From: Phreatobacter oligotrophus
Lineage (GTDB): Bacteria; Pseudomonadota; Alphaproteobacteria; Rhizobiales; Phreatobacteraceae
Direction of reading: 5' to 3'
DNA: 64,000 nt
NCBI RefSeq assembly: GCF_003046185.1
Contig: NZ_PZZL01000004.1
Location: forward strand, 1 to 64,000
Position numbers and translations under genes: made by a program. Numbering within the stretch: position 1 is the stretch's first letter; every line of letters starts with the position of its first letter. The notes beneath the pieces are model-generated. The model searched no databases. It had not been told where the DNA came from and was given only the letters and a program-made list of their open reading frames with translations. Positions 36,709 to 45,696 of this stretch are shown piece after piece.

Positions 36709-37437
36709 CTACCCGCCGAAGCGTTGGGTGAGTTGCGCGTCGAAGGTCTTGAGGTCGGTGAGAACACGGTCCAGCAGCGCCGGGTCGCGCAGCCGGATGG
36801 CCGAATCGATGACGTCGAGGGCGGCCCCGATGGCCTCGGCCTGGCGGCGGAAATCGCCGTCGCCGATGACATCCGCGGCCGCGAAGGGCTCGCAGCGGCG
36901 CAGGGCGTAGCGATAGACGGCGGTGCGCGCGATGATGTCGACGCGCGCCTCGGCGCGGGTGAGATCCGGCGCCTGCCGCTTGTGGACCATGAGGGCATCC
37001 AGGGCCTGCGCGGATTCGTCGAGGCATTCGACGAGGCCGTAGAGGCCGAGGCTCAGCTTGAGGGTGATCCAGTCGCGCTTCAGCGGGGCGAGTTCGTCCA
37101 GCGCGCCATCGGTGCGGCCCTGCGACAGCGCCTCGGCGGCGCGCTTCAGGCGGGCGCGGCCGCCTTCCATCTGCTCGGCGAAGAGGCTGACGCGTGCGGC
37201 CATGGCGGGCGGCGCTGCGATCGTCGCGGTCACCGTCTCGTCCCACAGCGCTACCAGCGCCTTCAGCGCCGCTTCGGCTTCCGCCGGGCGGTTGGCGCGC
37301 AGGCTCGTGGTGGTGGTGCGATAGAGCGCCTGGGCCTCGGTGAGGCCGCGGACGAGAAGGTCCGTGGTGCGGGCCTCGGCAGCCGTCGCAAAGGCGAGGC
37401 CGAGGGCGGCGAGCAGCAGGAGCGGTCGGAAGAACAT
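36709..37437 (-). CDS. Exported protein of unknown function, helical
   Basis: A 242-residue protein with a clear signal peptide (MFFRPLLLLAALGLAFATAAEA). The mature part is almost entirely predicted alpha-helical and rich in Ala, Leu, Arg and Asp, without a domain that I recognise. It contains one Cys near the middle (GLVECLDES) and another in LRRCEPFAAADV. It lies between the SDR and PfkB kinase genes on the same strand, with 29 bp to the kinase gene, and could belong to the same transcript. Confidence 0.6.
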   Translation of the reverse strand: MFFRPLLLLAALGLAFATAAEARTTDLLVRGLTEAQALYRTTTTSLRANRPAEAEAALKALVALWDETVTATIAAPPAMAARVSLFAEQMEGGRARLKRAAEALSQGRTDGALDELAPLKRDWITLKLSLGLYGLVECLDESAQALDALMVHKRQAPDLTRAEARVDIIARTAVYRYALRRCEPFAAADVIGDGDFRRQAEAIGAALDVIDSAIRLRDPALLDRVLTDLKTFDAQLTQRFGG

Positions 37438-37466
37438 CGTCACAACAGGCACCTTAGCCCAGATCG

Positions 37467-38369
37467 TCACGCACCTGCCAGCAGGGCATCCACGCGCTCG
37501 CGGCGTGGCATGCCTTTCCGACCGCCAAATTCCGTACATTTCAAGGCAGCCGCCGCATTGGCGAACAGCATCGCGCGCGCGAGCGGCTGCCCTTCGCCGA
37601 GCGCAACGGCGAGCGCGCCGTGCCAGGTGTCGCCGGCGCCGAGCGTGTCGACGGCTTTGACCGGGAAGGCCGGGAGATGCACGACCGCGCCCGCGTCCAT
37701 GTACCAGCAGCCGCGCGCCCCATCGGTGACGGCGAGAACGTTGGTCGCATCCCGCGCGGCATGGGCGAGGGCCACGGCGAGATCGTCGATGCCGGTGAGG
37801 TCGCGCAGCGCCTGGGCGGAGAAGCCGACATGGCTTGCGAGCGCAATTACTTCCGGACGGCGGGGCCGGCGGTCCGCGTCGAGAACGGAGGGGATTCCGG
37901 CATCGCGCGCCCGGGGCAGGAGGGCGAGCGCCGCCTCGATCCAGCGCGTCTCGGCATAGATGGCATCTGCGCCACGCTCGACGCCCTCGGGGACCAGCGC
38001 CGGATCCGTCAGAAGGTCCGGGTCGGAATAGCTCACCACCATGCGCTCGCCGGCATCATCGATGATGACGGCGGAGACGGGGGTGCGATGGCCGGGGCAG
38101 CGGCGGATGGCGGATGTATCGATGCCCTCGCGCGCGAACTCCTCGGTGATCATCCCGGCGAAGGGATCATCACCCAGCCGCGCCACCAGCGTCACATCCG
38201 CGCCGAGCCGGGCGCAGGCGGTCGCCGCATTGCCGGCAAGCCCGCCGCCCGAGAGCTCCATGCGATGGGTGCGGAACTTCAGCGGCACGGTCGGGATGGC
38301 ATCGAGGCCATAGACGAAGTCGAGCGTGGCGATCCCCGCACAGACGATGCGGACAGGCTTGGTGGTCAT
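37467..38369 (-). CDS. PfkB family carbohydrate kinase
   Basis: A 300-residue ribokinase-type sugar kinase. The N-terminal PfkB region has [19 protein letters not shown], and the C-terminal ATP signature [14 protein letters not shown] contains the catalytic Asp. The sugar is not predictable; no transporter or sugar-pathway gene accompanies it. It overlaps the upstream DUF454 gene by 4 bp (ATGA), indicating translational coupling. Confidence 0.87.
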   Translation of the reverse strand: MTTKPVRIVCAGIATLDFVYGLDAIPTVPLKFRTHRMELSGGGLAGNAATACARLGADVTLVARLGDDPFAGMITEEFAREGIDTSAIRRCPGHRTPVSAVIIDDAGERMVVSYSDPDLLTDPALVPEGVERGADAIYAETRWIEAALALLPRARDAGIPSVLDADRRPRRPEVIALASHVGFSAQALRDLTGIDDLAVALAHAARDATNVLAVTDGARGCWYMDAGAVVHLPAFPVKAVDTLGAGDTWHGALAVALGEGQPLARAMLFANAAAALKCTEFGGRKGMPRRERVDALLAGA

Positions 38370-38731
38370 GACGAGGGGCGGGTCCCGACATAGAGGGCGC
38401 TCGCCCCGATGGCGATGCCGGATAGCGCGATGCCGATGGGCGGGGCGGTCATCCAGACGATCCCCCAGGACAGCGCCATGGAGCCGATGGCGATGGCCTT
38501 GATGCGCGGCGCGATGGCGCCGTTCTGCCGCCACTGCCGCACCGGTGGGCCGAGCTTCGGGTGATGCAGCAGCCACCATTCGAAGCGCGGCGAGGAGCGG
38601 GCGAAGCACCAGGCGGCGAGGATGAGGAAGACCGTTCCGGGAATGCCGGGCAGGATGAGGCCGATCACGCCGAGGCCCGTGAACAGGCAGCCCGCCAGGA
38701 AGATGATGAACCGGAACGGCCGGGAGATCAT
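38366..38731 (-). CDS. DUF454 (YbaN-like) inner-membrane protein
   Basis: A 121-residue protein with about three or four membrane helices, matching the DUF454 family: [31 protein letters not shown] and [18 protein letters not shown] are the conserved parts. No function is established for the family. It sits between recG (3 bp gap) and the PfkB kinase (4 bp overlap), so the three form one minus-strand operon. Confidence 0.88.
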   Translation of the reverse strand: MISRPFRFIIFLAGCLFTGLGVIGLILPGIPGTVFLILAAWCFARSSPRFEWWLLHHPKLGPPVRQWRQNGAIAPRIKAIAIGSMALSWGIVWMTAPPIGIALSGIAIGASALYVGTRPSS

Positions 38732-38734
38732 GGC

Positions 38735-40849
38735 TCAGCCCGCCTCGACGAGGCGGATCGCCTCGTTGCGCCCGAACAGGTAGAGCAGATCGCGCAGCGC
38801 CTCGCCACGGGGGCCTGCGAGATGCGGGTCCGTCTCGACGATCATGCGGGCATCATTGCGGGCCGTCTCAAGCAGCGGCGCGTGATGTTCGAGCCGCGCG
38901 ATGCGGAAGCCCGGCATGCCCGACTGCTTGGTGCCGAGCAGGTCGCCCTCGCCGCGCAGCTTCAGGTCCTCCTCGGCGATGCGGAAGCCATCCTCCGTCT
39001 CGCGCATGATCTCCAGCCGGCGCCCGGCGGTCTCTCCCAAGGGGCCGCGATAGAGCAGGATGCAGGTCGAGGCATCGGAGCCGCGGCCGATGCGTCCGCG
39101 CAGCTGATGCAACTGGGCAAGGCCGAAATGCTCGGCATGGTCGATGACCATGATCGAGGCCTTAGGGACATCGACGCCCACCTCGATGACCGTGGTCGCG
39201 ACCAGGCAGCGCGTCTCTCCCGCCTGGAAGCGCGCCATGGCCGCATCCTTGTCGGCGCCCTTCATCTGGCCGTGCACGAGGTCAACCGTGGCGCCAAAGC
39301 GCTGGCGGAGCATTTCGAAACGCTCCTCGGCCGAGGCGAGGTCGGGCGTGTCCTCGGTCGGCTCCTCGGCCTCCGCCACGAGCGGACAGACCCAATAGAC
39401 CTGCCGGCCTGCGCTGAGCGCCCGGCCGATGCCCTCCACCACGTCGCCGAGCTTCTCCATGCCGATGACGCGGGTGTCGACGGGCTTGCGTCCCGCCGGT
39501 TTCTCGGTGAGCTGGGAGGATTCCATGTCGCCGAAATAGGTGAGGACGAGAGTCCGCGGGATCGGCGTCGCCGTCATCACCAGGAGATCGACCGCATCGC
39601 CCTTGGCGGCCAGCGCCAGGCGCTGCTGCACACCGAACCGATGCTGCTCGTCGATGACCGCAAGGCCGAGAGCCTTGAAGGCGACGCCGTCCTGGAACAA
39701 CGCATGGGTGCCGACAACGATGGGGATCGAGCCGTCGGCGAGCCCGGCCAGCACCGCCTCGCGCTCGCGGCCCTTTTCGCGGCCCGTGAGGATGGCGACC
39801 TTGAGGCCGGCGGCCTCGGCGAGCGGCGTGAGGGTGCGGGCGTGCTGGCGCGCCAGCAGTTCGGTAGGGGCCATCAGCGCGGATTGGCGGCCGGCCTCCG
39901 CGGCGGCGGCCATGGCCATGAGCGCGACCACGGTCTTGCCCGAGCCGACATCGCCCTGGAGGAGCCGCAGCATCCGCGTCGGCGCGGCCATGTCGCTGGC
40001 GATTTCGCCAATGGCGCGCTGCTGCGATCCTGTCAGCGCAAAGGGCAGGGCGGCCTGGACCCGCGCACGGATCGACCCGTCGCCGACATTGCGGTTGCCG
40101 GCGGGACGCTTGAGATTGGCACGGACAAGGCCGAGCGCCAGCTGGTTGGCGAGGAGTTCGTCATAGGCGAGCCGCGTCCAGGCCGGCCCTTCCGGCGCGA
40201 AGGCCTCGGGGCGGTCCGGCTGGTGGACGGTCCGGAGCGCTGCGGCAAAGGCGGGCCAGGAGTGGCGGTCCTTCAGCCGTGCATCGAGCCATTCGGCGAG
40301 CGCCGGCAGCCTGTCGAGCGCGGCCTCCGCCGCCCGCCGCACATGGCCCGAGGCGAGGCCCTCGGTGAGCGGATAGACCGGCTCCATCATCGGCATGGAC
40401 GCGGCCTGCTCCGCCGTCAGCACCCGGTCGGGATGGACCATCTGGCGCATGCCGTCGAAGAGCTCGATGCGGCCTGAGACCACCCGCGTCTCGCCCAGCG
40501 GACACATCTGCTCGATGCGGCCGCGATGGGCATTGAACCAGACCAGCGTGATGTCGCCCGTCTCGTCCGATGCGAGCACCCGGTAGGGCGTGCGGGCCTT
40601 GCCGGGCGGGGAGGGACGATGCTTCTCGATCAGCACCTCGACCGTGACGATGGCGCCCGGCACGGCTTCCGCGAGCGTCGGGCGCGCCCGCCGGTCGATG
40701 ATCGTGTGCGGCAGGTGGAGCAGCAGGTCGATGACACGCGGCGGCCCCTCGGTGCCGAGGACCCGGGCATAGAGGCCTTCGAACTTCGGGCCGACGCCTT
40801 TCAGGCTGGTGAGCGGCGCGAAGAGGGGATCGAGTCGCGAGGGACGCAT
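38735..40849 (-). CDS. recG: ATP-dependent DNA helicase RecG
   Basis: Branch-migrating helicase that regresses stalled replication forks and processes Holliday junctions. The 704-residue protein has an N-terminal wedge domain and superfamily 2 motifs: Walker A LQGDVGSGKTVVAL, motif II VIDEQHRFGV, motif III VMTATPIPRTL, motif VI QLRGRIGRG. Length is typical. It is divergent from sdhE-mfd, so two DNA-repair translocases are encoded back to back. Confidence 0.97.
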   Translation of the reverse strand: MRPSRLDPLFAPLTSLKGVGPKFEGLYARVLGTEGPPRVIDLLLHLPHTIIDRRARPTLAEAVPGAIVTVEVLIEKHRPSPPGKARTPYRVLASDETGDITLVWFNAHRGRIEQMCPLGETRVVSGRIELFDGMRQMVHPDRVLTAEQAASMPMMEPVYPLTEGLASGHVRRAAEAALDRLPALAEWLDARLKDRHSWPAFAAALRTVHQPDRPEAFAPEGPAWTRLAYDELLANQLALGLVRANLKRPAGNRNVGDGSIRARVQAALPFALTGSQQRAIGEIASDMAAPTRMLRLLQGDVGSGKTVVALMAMAAAAEAGRQSALMAPTELLARQHARTLTPLAEAAGLKVAILTGREKGREREAVLAGLADGSIPIVVGTHALFQDGVAFKALGLAVIDEQHRFGVQQRLALAAKGDAVDLLVMTATPIPRTLVLTYFGDMESSQLTEKPAGRKPVDTRVIGMEKLGDVVEGIGRALSAGRQVYWVCPLVAEAEEPTEDTPDLASAEERFEMLRQRFGATVDLVHGQMKGADKDAAMARFQAGETRCLVATTVIEVGVDVPKASIMVIDHAEHFGLAQLHQLRGRIGRGSDASTCILLYRGPLGETAGRRLEIMRETEDGFRIAEEDLKLRGEGDLLGTKQSGMPGFRIARLEHHAPLLETARNDARMIVETDPHLAGPRGEALRDLLYLFGRNEAIRLVEAG

Positions 40850-41064
40850 GGCGGCAATCTAGTCCGACCTGCGCGGCGCCGACAGGGCAGGGTGCTGCCG
40901 CACCGCCTCGCTTGTGCTGCCTGCCGCGCCTTTGCTAGGGGTGCGCGGCACCGGAAACGTCCCTCGTTGGGGGCCTTCCGGCTTTCGCCGTTGTGCGCCA
41001 CGCGTACGAAGGGATCCGTCAGGGGTCCCGGACGTATAGGCGTCACAGTCCTGAAGAGGCCCCG

Positions 41065-41364
41065 ATGACCGGAACGACACGCTCCTCCGCCGATCTCGAC
41101 CCCCGTCGTCGCAAGATCCTGTTCCGGTCCTGGCACCGCGGCACCCGCGAGATGGACCTGATCATGGGTCGCTTCGCCGATGCGCGGATCGGCGAACTGA
41201 CCGATGCCGAGCTCGATGATTTCGAACGGCTGATCGAGGTGCCGGACCGCGACCTCTTCGCCTGGGTCACCAGCAAGGCCGAGACGCCGGCGAACTACGA
41301 CACCGCCGTGTTCCGCTCGCTCAAGACCTTCCACAGCGAGGGCAAGGGAGCCTGGGTCGGCTGA
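41065..41364 (+). CDS. sdhE: Succinate dehydrogenase assembly factor 2 (SdhE)
   Basis: Promotes covalent attachment of FAD to the SdhA subunit of succinate dehydrogenase. The 99-residue protein has the family motif RGTRE (RGxxE) in RSWHRGTREMDLIMGRFAD, then TDAELDDFERLIEVPDRDLFAW. ATG 41065 begins the usual short N-terminus. Its stop overlaps the mfd start (TGATGG). This recG-sdhE-mfd arrangement is common in alphaproteobacteria although the functions differ. Confidence 0.95.
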   Translation: MTGTTRSSADLDPRRRKILFRSWHRGTREMDLIMGRFADARIGELTDAELDDFERLIEVPDRDLFAWVTSKAETPANYDTAVFRSLKTFHSEGKGAWVG

Positions 41365-44300
41365 TGGCCAAGCGCAGTCCCGCCGATGTCGTCGCCTCGC
41401 GCGGCCGCCTGACGCTTGCCGGCGTGCCCCAGGGCTTCGACGCGCTCGTCGTCGCCGATCTCGCCCGCCAGCTCCACGCCAAGGGCAACCAGTCCTCGCC
41501 GGAGCTGGTGGTGATCTGCCGCGACGGGCCGCGCATGCAGGCCATGGAGACGGCGCTGGCCTTCTTCGCGCCGGGGATCGAGATCCTGCCCGTGCCGGCC
41601 TGGGACTGCCAGCCCTATGACCGTGCCTCGCCCAACGGCGCGCTGATGGCGCGGCGGATGCTGACCCTGTCGCGGCTCGCCCGGACGACGGGCCGGGCGA
41701 CGCCCGCCATCGTGCTCACGACCATCAATGCGGCGCTCCAGCGGGTGCCCTCGCGCGAGCTCCTTGCGCGCCAGTCGCTCTCGGCCGCGCCCGGCAATGT
41801 CATCGCCATGGGCGACCTGCAGGCCTGGTTGGAGACCAACGGCTATCTGCGCACCTCGACCGTCCGCGAGGTCGGCGAATATGCCGTCCGCGGCGGCATC
41901 CTGGATCTCTTTGCGCCGGGGCTCGACGCGCCGATCCGCCTCGATTTCTTCGGCGACCAGCTCGAATCCATCCGCTCCTTCGATCCCGAGACGCAGCGCA
42001 CCACCGGCAACCTGAAGCGCCTCGACCTCGTGCCGACCTCCGAGGTGCAGATCACCACCGAGACCATGGTGAAGTTCCGCCTCGCCTATGTGCGGGCCTT
42101 CGGCGGCTCGACCAAGGGCGACGCGCTCTACGAGGCCGTCTCCGAGGGCCGCCGCCATCCCGGCGTCGAGCACTGGATGCCGCTCTTCCACGACAAGCTC
42201 GACACGCTCTTCGACTACATGCCGGATGCCGGCATCGTCCTCGATGCCCAGGTCGAGGAAGCCGCCAAGGAGCGGCTGACGACGATTGCGGATTACTACG
42301 ACGCCCGCAAAACCCAGATGGAGCAGGACGGGGCAGGGGCGAACTACAAGCCGCTCCCGCCCGACGCACTCTACCTGACGCCGGCCGACTGGGACCGCCG
42401 CCGCGGTGGCGAGGCGGTGGTGAAGCTCTCGCCCTTCGCGCTGGCCGGGGCCTCGGACGGCGCCATGGTCGACCTCGAGGGACGGCGCGGCCGGTCCTTC
42501 GCCGCCGAGCGCGCCGATGAGAACGCCAATGTCTTCGACGCGGTCACGGCCCATGTCGCGGCGCTGCGCCAGGAGAAGAAGCGCGTGCTCATCGCCGCCT
42601 GGTCGGAGGGCTCGCGCGAGCGCCTGCAGCCCATTCTTGAGGATCACGGCCTGAAGCCGCTGAGGCCCGTGGCGAGCTGGGCCTCGGCGGAGGCGCTGCG
42701 CGGCGACGAGATCGCCCTTGGCGTCCTCGGCATCGAGGAGGGCTTCGAGACCCCCGACCTCGTCGTCATCGGCGAGCAGGACATTCTCGGCGACCGGCTG
42801 GTGCGCGCCCAGAAGCGCCGCAAGCGCGCCCAGGACTTCCTGTCGGATGTCGCGACGCTCGCCACCGGCGACCTCGTCGTCCATGTCGACCACGGCATCG
42901 GCCGCTTCATCGGCCTGAGGACCGTCACCGCGGTCGGCGCGCCGCACGATTGCGTCGAGATCCACTATGCCGGCGGCGACAAGCTCTTCCTGCCCGTCGA
43001 GAATATCGAGCTTCTGTCGCGCTATGGGTCGGAGGATGCCGAGGCGCAGCTCGACAAGCTCGGCGGCGGCGCCTGGCAGCAGCGCAAGGCGCGGCTGAAG
43101 AAGCGCATCCTCGAAATGGCGGCCGGCCTCATCAAGATCGCCGCGGCCCGCCAGCTCCGCGAGGCCCCGCGCCTCGTGCCGCCGGATGGCGCCTATGACG
43201 AGTTCTCGGCGCGCTTCCCCTATGACGAGACCGACGACCAGGCCAATGCCATCGACGCGGTGCTCGAAGACCTTGGCGCCGGCCGGCCTATGGACCGCCT
43301 CGTCTGCGGCGATGTCGGCTTCGGCAAGACGGAAGTGGCGCTGCGCGCCGCCTTCGCGGCCGTCATGGGCGGCAAGCAGGTGGCGGTCGTCGTGCCGACG
43401 ACGCTGCTTGCCCGCCAGCACTTCAAGACCTTCGCCGAGCGCTTCAAGGGCCTGCCGGTCACCGTGGCCCAGGCCTCGCGCATGGTCGGCTCGGCCGATC
43501 TCGCCGCCGCCAAGAAGGGCCTCGCGGACGGCACGGTCGACATCGTCGTCGGCACCCACGCCCTGCTTGGCAAGACGATCGCCTTCAAGGATCTCGGCCT
43601 TGTCATCGTCGACGAGGAGCAGCATTTCGGCGTCGGCCACAAGGAGCGGTTGAAGGAGCTGCGCGCCGAGGTCCATGTGCTGACGCTGACCGCGACGCCC
43701 ATCCCGCGCACCCTCCAGCTGGCCATGACCGGCGTCCGCGACCTCTCCATCATCGCGACGCCGCCGGTGGACCGTCTCGCGGTTCGCTCCTTCGTCACGC
43801 CCTTCGACCCGCTGGTCATCCGCGAGGCCCTGCTGCGCGAGCGCTATCGCGGCGGCCAGGCCTTCGTCGTCTGCCCGCGCATCGAGGACCTTGGCGATGC
43901 CGAGGCTTTCCTGCGCGAGCACGTGCCGGAGGCGAAGTTCATCGTCGCCCATGGCCAGATGGCTGCCGGCGAGCTGGAAGACCGCATCGGCGCCTTCTAT
44001 GACGGCAAGGTCGACATCCTGCTCTCGACGACGATCGTCGAATCCGGCCTCGACATCCCCCGCGCCAACACCCTGATCGTCTGGCGCGCCGACATGTTCG
44101 GCCTTGCCCAGCTCTACCAGCTGCGCGGCCGCGTCGGCCGGTCGAAGACCCGCGCCTACGCGCTGTTCACCCTGCCGGAGAACAAGCCGGTGACGCCGCA
44201 GGCGGAAAAGCGGCTGAAGGTGCTGCAGTCGCTCGACACGCTTGGCGCCGGCTTCCAGCTCGCCTCGCACGACCTCGACATCCGCGGCGCCGGCAACCTG

Positions 44301-44882
44301 CTCGGCGACGAGCAGTCGGGCCACATCAAGGAGGTCGGCTACGAGCTCTACCAGCAGATGCTGGAGGAGGCGGTGTCGATGATGAAGGCCGGCCTCGTCG
44401 AGGAAACGGTGGAAGACCGCTGGTCGCCGCAGATCACCGTGGGCACGCCGATCCTCATCCCCGAGACCTATGTCGAGGACCTCGGCCTGCGCCTGTCGCT
44501 CTATCGCCGCCTCGGCGACCTCGACACCGACGAGGCCATCGACGCCTTCGCCGCCGAGATGATCGATCGCTTCGGCCCGCTGCCCGAGGAGGTCCAGCAC
44601 CTCGTCAAGGTCGCGGTGATCAAGGCCTATTGCCGCCGCGCCAATGTCGAGAAGGTCGATTCCGGCCCGCGCGGCATTGTCATGACCTTCCGGGAGGGCA
44701 AATTCGCCAATCCGGCTGGCCTCGTCCGCTACATCGGCGAGCAGGGCTCGCTGGCGAAGGTCAGGCCCGACCAGAAGATCGTCTTCATCCGCGACTGGCC
44801 GAAGGCCGACGACCGGCTGAAGGGCACGGCGGTGATCCTGCGCAACCTCGTGAAAATCGCTGAAACGAAAAAGGCGGCGTGA
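41364..44882 (+). CDS. mfd: Transcription-repair coupling factor Mfd
   Basis: Removes stalled RNA polymerase from damaged templates and recruits UvrA. The 1172-residue protein has the N-terminal UvrB-homology domains, the RNA-polymerase-interacting domain and RecG-like helicase motifs: Walker A GDVGFGKTEVAL at about 649-660, VDEEQHFGVGHKERLK and TATPIPRTLQLAM. The C-terminal TRCF domain contains ETYVEDLGLRLSLYRRL. The last 66 bp recur, with 5 mismatches, at 45575-45640 downstream of a small unrelated gene, which implies a past recombination at the gene end. Confidence 0.97.
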   Translation: MAKRSPADVVASRGRLTLAGVPQGFDALVVADLARQLHAKGNQSSPELVVICRDGPRMQAMETALAFFAPGIEILPVPAWDCQPYDRASPNGALMARRMLTLSRLARTTGRATPAIVLTTINAALQRVPSRELLARQSLSAAPGNVIAMGDLQAWLETNGYLRTSTVREVGEYAVRGGILDLFAPGLDAPIRLDFFGDQLESIRSFDPETQRTTGNLKRLDLVPTSEVQITTETMVKFRLAYVRAFGGSTKGDALYEAVSEGRRHPGVEHWMPLFHDKLDTLFDYMPDAGIVLDAQVEEAAKERLTTIADYYDARKTQMEQDGAGANYKPLPPDALYLTPADWDRRRGGEAVVKLSPFALAGASDGAMVDLEGRRGRSFAAERADENANVFDAVTAHVAALRQEKKRVLIAAWSEGSRERLQPILEDHGLKPLRPVASWASAEALRGDEIALGVLGIEEGFETPDLVVIGEQDILGDRLVRAQKRRKRAQDFLSDVATLATGDLVVHVDHGIGRFIGLRTVTAVGAPHDCVEIHYAGGDKLFLPVENIELLSRYGSEDAEAQLDKLGGGAWQQRKARLKKRILEMAAGLIKIAAARQLREAPRLVPPDGAYDEFSARFPYDETDDQANAIDAVLEDLGAGRPMDRLVCGDVGFGKTEVALRAAFAAVMGGKQVAVVVPTTLLARQHFKTFAERFKGLPVTVAQASRMVGSADLAAAKKGLADGTVDIVVGTHALLGKTIAFKDLGLVIVDEEQHFGVGHKERLKELRAEVHVLTLTATPIPRTLQLAMTGVRDLSIIATPPVDRLAVRSFVTPFDPLVIREALLRERYRGGQAFVVCPRIEDLGDAEAFLREHVPEAKFIVAHGQMAAGELEDRIGAFYDGKVDILLSTTIVESGLDIPRANTLIVWRADMFGLAQLYQLRGRVGRSKTRAYALFTLPENKPVTPQAEKRLKVLQSLDTLGAGFQLASHDLDIRGAGNLLGDEQSGHIKEVGYELYQQMLEEAVSMMKAGLVEETVEDRWSPQITVGTPILIPETYVEDLGLRLSLYRRLGDLDTDEAIDAFAAEMIDRFGPLPEEVQHLVKVAVIKAYCRRANVEKVDSGPRGIVMTFREGKFANPAGLVRYIGEQGSLAKVRPDQKIVFIRDWPKADDRLKGTAVILRNLVKIAETKKAA
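44817..44882 (+). repeat. 3' end of mfd, first copy of a 66 bp imperfect direct repeat
   Basis: These bases encode LKGTAVILRNLVKIAETKKAA and the stop. A second copy at 45575-45640 is identical at 61 of 66 positions by my count. The 692 bp between them carry the SnoaL-like gene. This copy belongs to the intact mfd frame. Confidence 0.88.
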
Positions 44883-44934
44883 CGGGCAGGGGGCCCCATC
44901 CTGCAAGGTTGCGGGGGTCGGCCGTCTATCGCCC

Positions 44935-44963
44935 TTGACGGTGAGACAAAGGCGGGACAGAGT
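44935..44963 (+). promoter_or_regulatory. Possible promoter downstream of mfd
   Basis: TTGACG (44935-44940), 17 bp and CAGAGT (44958-44963). The -35 is good, the -10 poor. A transcript from about 44970 would end at the terminator at 45103-45129 (about 160 nt) or read into the SnoaL-like gene. The 12 bp palindrome CGGGTTAACCCG lies inside at 45058-45069. Confidence 0.25.
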
Positions 44964-45102
44964 CCACCCGTGTTCCAGAACAGGCCCTTCGTCGACCGAC
45001 GCCGACGCCGCGCGACCCGCGGCGGCGATGCTGTGCCTGCGAGGTTCGGGACAAGGGCGGGTTAACCCGACGTCCTGATCCGCATTCTGAAAGCACCATT
45101 CG

Positions 45103-45129
45103 CCCCGCGACCTCCGTCGCGGGGTTTTT
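45103..45129 (+). terminator. Rho-independent terminator just before the SnoaL-like gene
   Basis: CCCCGCGAC/GTCGCGGGG, a 9 bp perfect stem with loop CTCC, followed by TTTTTC. It ends 17 bp before ATG 45147 and 247 bp after the mfd stop. It either terminates mfd or attenuates transcription into the next gene. Confidence 0.88.
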
Positions 45130-45146
45130 CGTTTTTGGAGCCAGCA

Positions 45147-45536
45147 ATGACCATTACGCCGCTACAGCCCTACGATCCGGCTTATCCCGTCCATATGCAG
45201 CTCGCCGCCTACAATGCGCGAGACATCGACGCGTTCATGCCATGGTGGGCTGACGACTGCGAGTATTACGCGTTCCCCTCGACCCTGCTTGCCAACACCG
45301 CAACAGCCATTCGGGAGAGGCATGTCGAACGCTTCAAGGAGCCCGATCTGCATGGGAAGCTGCTGACCCGCATCGTTGTCGGCAACATGGTTGTGGACCA
45401 TGAAACCGTGCAGAGAAATTTTCCCGAGGGCCGCGGTGAGGTGGATGTGATCTGTATCTACCAGGTTGTGGACGGGAAGATCGCCAAGGCTTGGTTCAAT
45501 ATGGGAACGCCTCGCCTCCATTCGCCGAAGGTTTGA
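45147..45536 (+). CDS. SnoaL-like / NTF2-fold protein
   Basis: A 129-residue protein that looks like a cone-shaped NTF2/SnoaL fold: AAYNARDIDAFMPWWADDCEYY at the N-terminus, then IRERHVERF, and a C-terminal strand pair VICIYQVVDGKIAKAWFNMG. Family members are often small hydrolases, isomerases or ligand binders; the activity here is unknown. TTTGGAG precedes ATG 45147. The gene is visibly richer in A/T and AT-ending codons than its neighbours and lies between two copies of the mfd 3' end, so it is probably a recent arrival. Confidence 0.75.
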   Translation: MTITPLQPYDPAYPVHMQLAAYNARDIDAFMPWWADDCEYYAFPSTLLANTATAIRERHVERFKEPDLHGKLLTRIVVGNMVVDHETVQRNFPEGRGEVDVICIYQVVDGKIAKAWFNMGTPRLHSPKV

Positions 45537-45574
45537 CCCGGGATGTGCCGGACGATGACCGCTACGCATGGGAG

Positions 45575-45640
45575 CTGAAGGGCACGGCGGTGATCCTGCG
45601 CAACTTCGTCAAGGTCGCTGAAACGAAGAAGGCGGCGTGA
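45575..45640 (+). pseudogene. Detached second copy of the mfd 3' end
   Basis: The sequence encodes LKGTAVILRNFVKVAETKKAA and stop, differing from the mfd terminus by L-to-F and I-to-V and silent changes. It has no start or upstream coding part of mfd. It is best explained as the original mfd end, displaced when a segment carrying another strain's mfd terminus plus the SnoaL-like gene recombined in, or as a partial tandem duplication. Confidence 0.82.
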
Positions 45641-45696
45641 GGCAAGGGGCGGAAGTGGTGGCGGGATAGGGGTTCGACAACCCAGAGGACCCCGTT

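Noticed and set aside
41295-44906. A 1203-codon open frame antisense to mfd
   Set aside because: In this GC-rich genome the antisense frames of long genes stay open by codon bias. The translated product is His/Arg/Gly/Glu-rich without recognisable domains, and mfd itself is certain.
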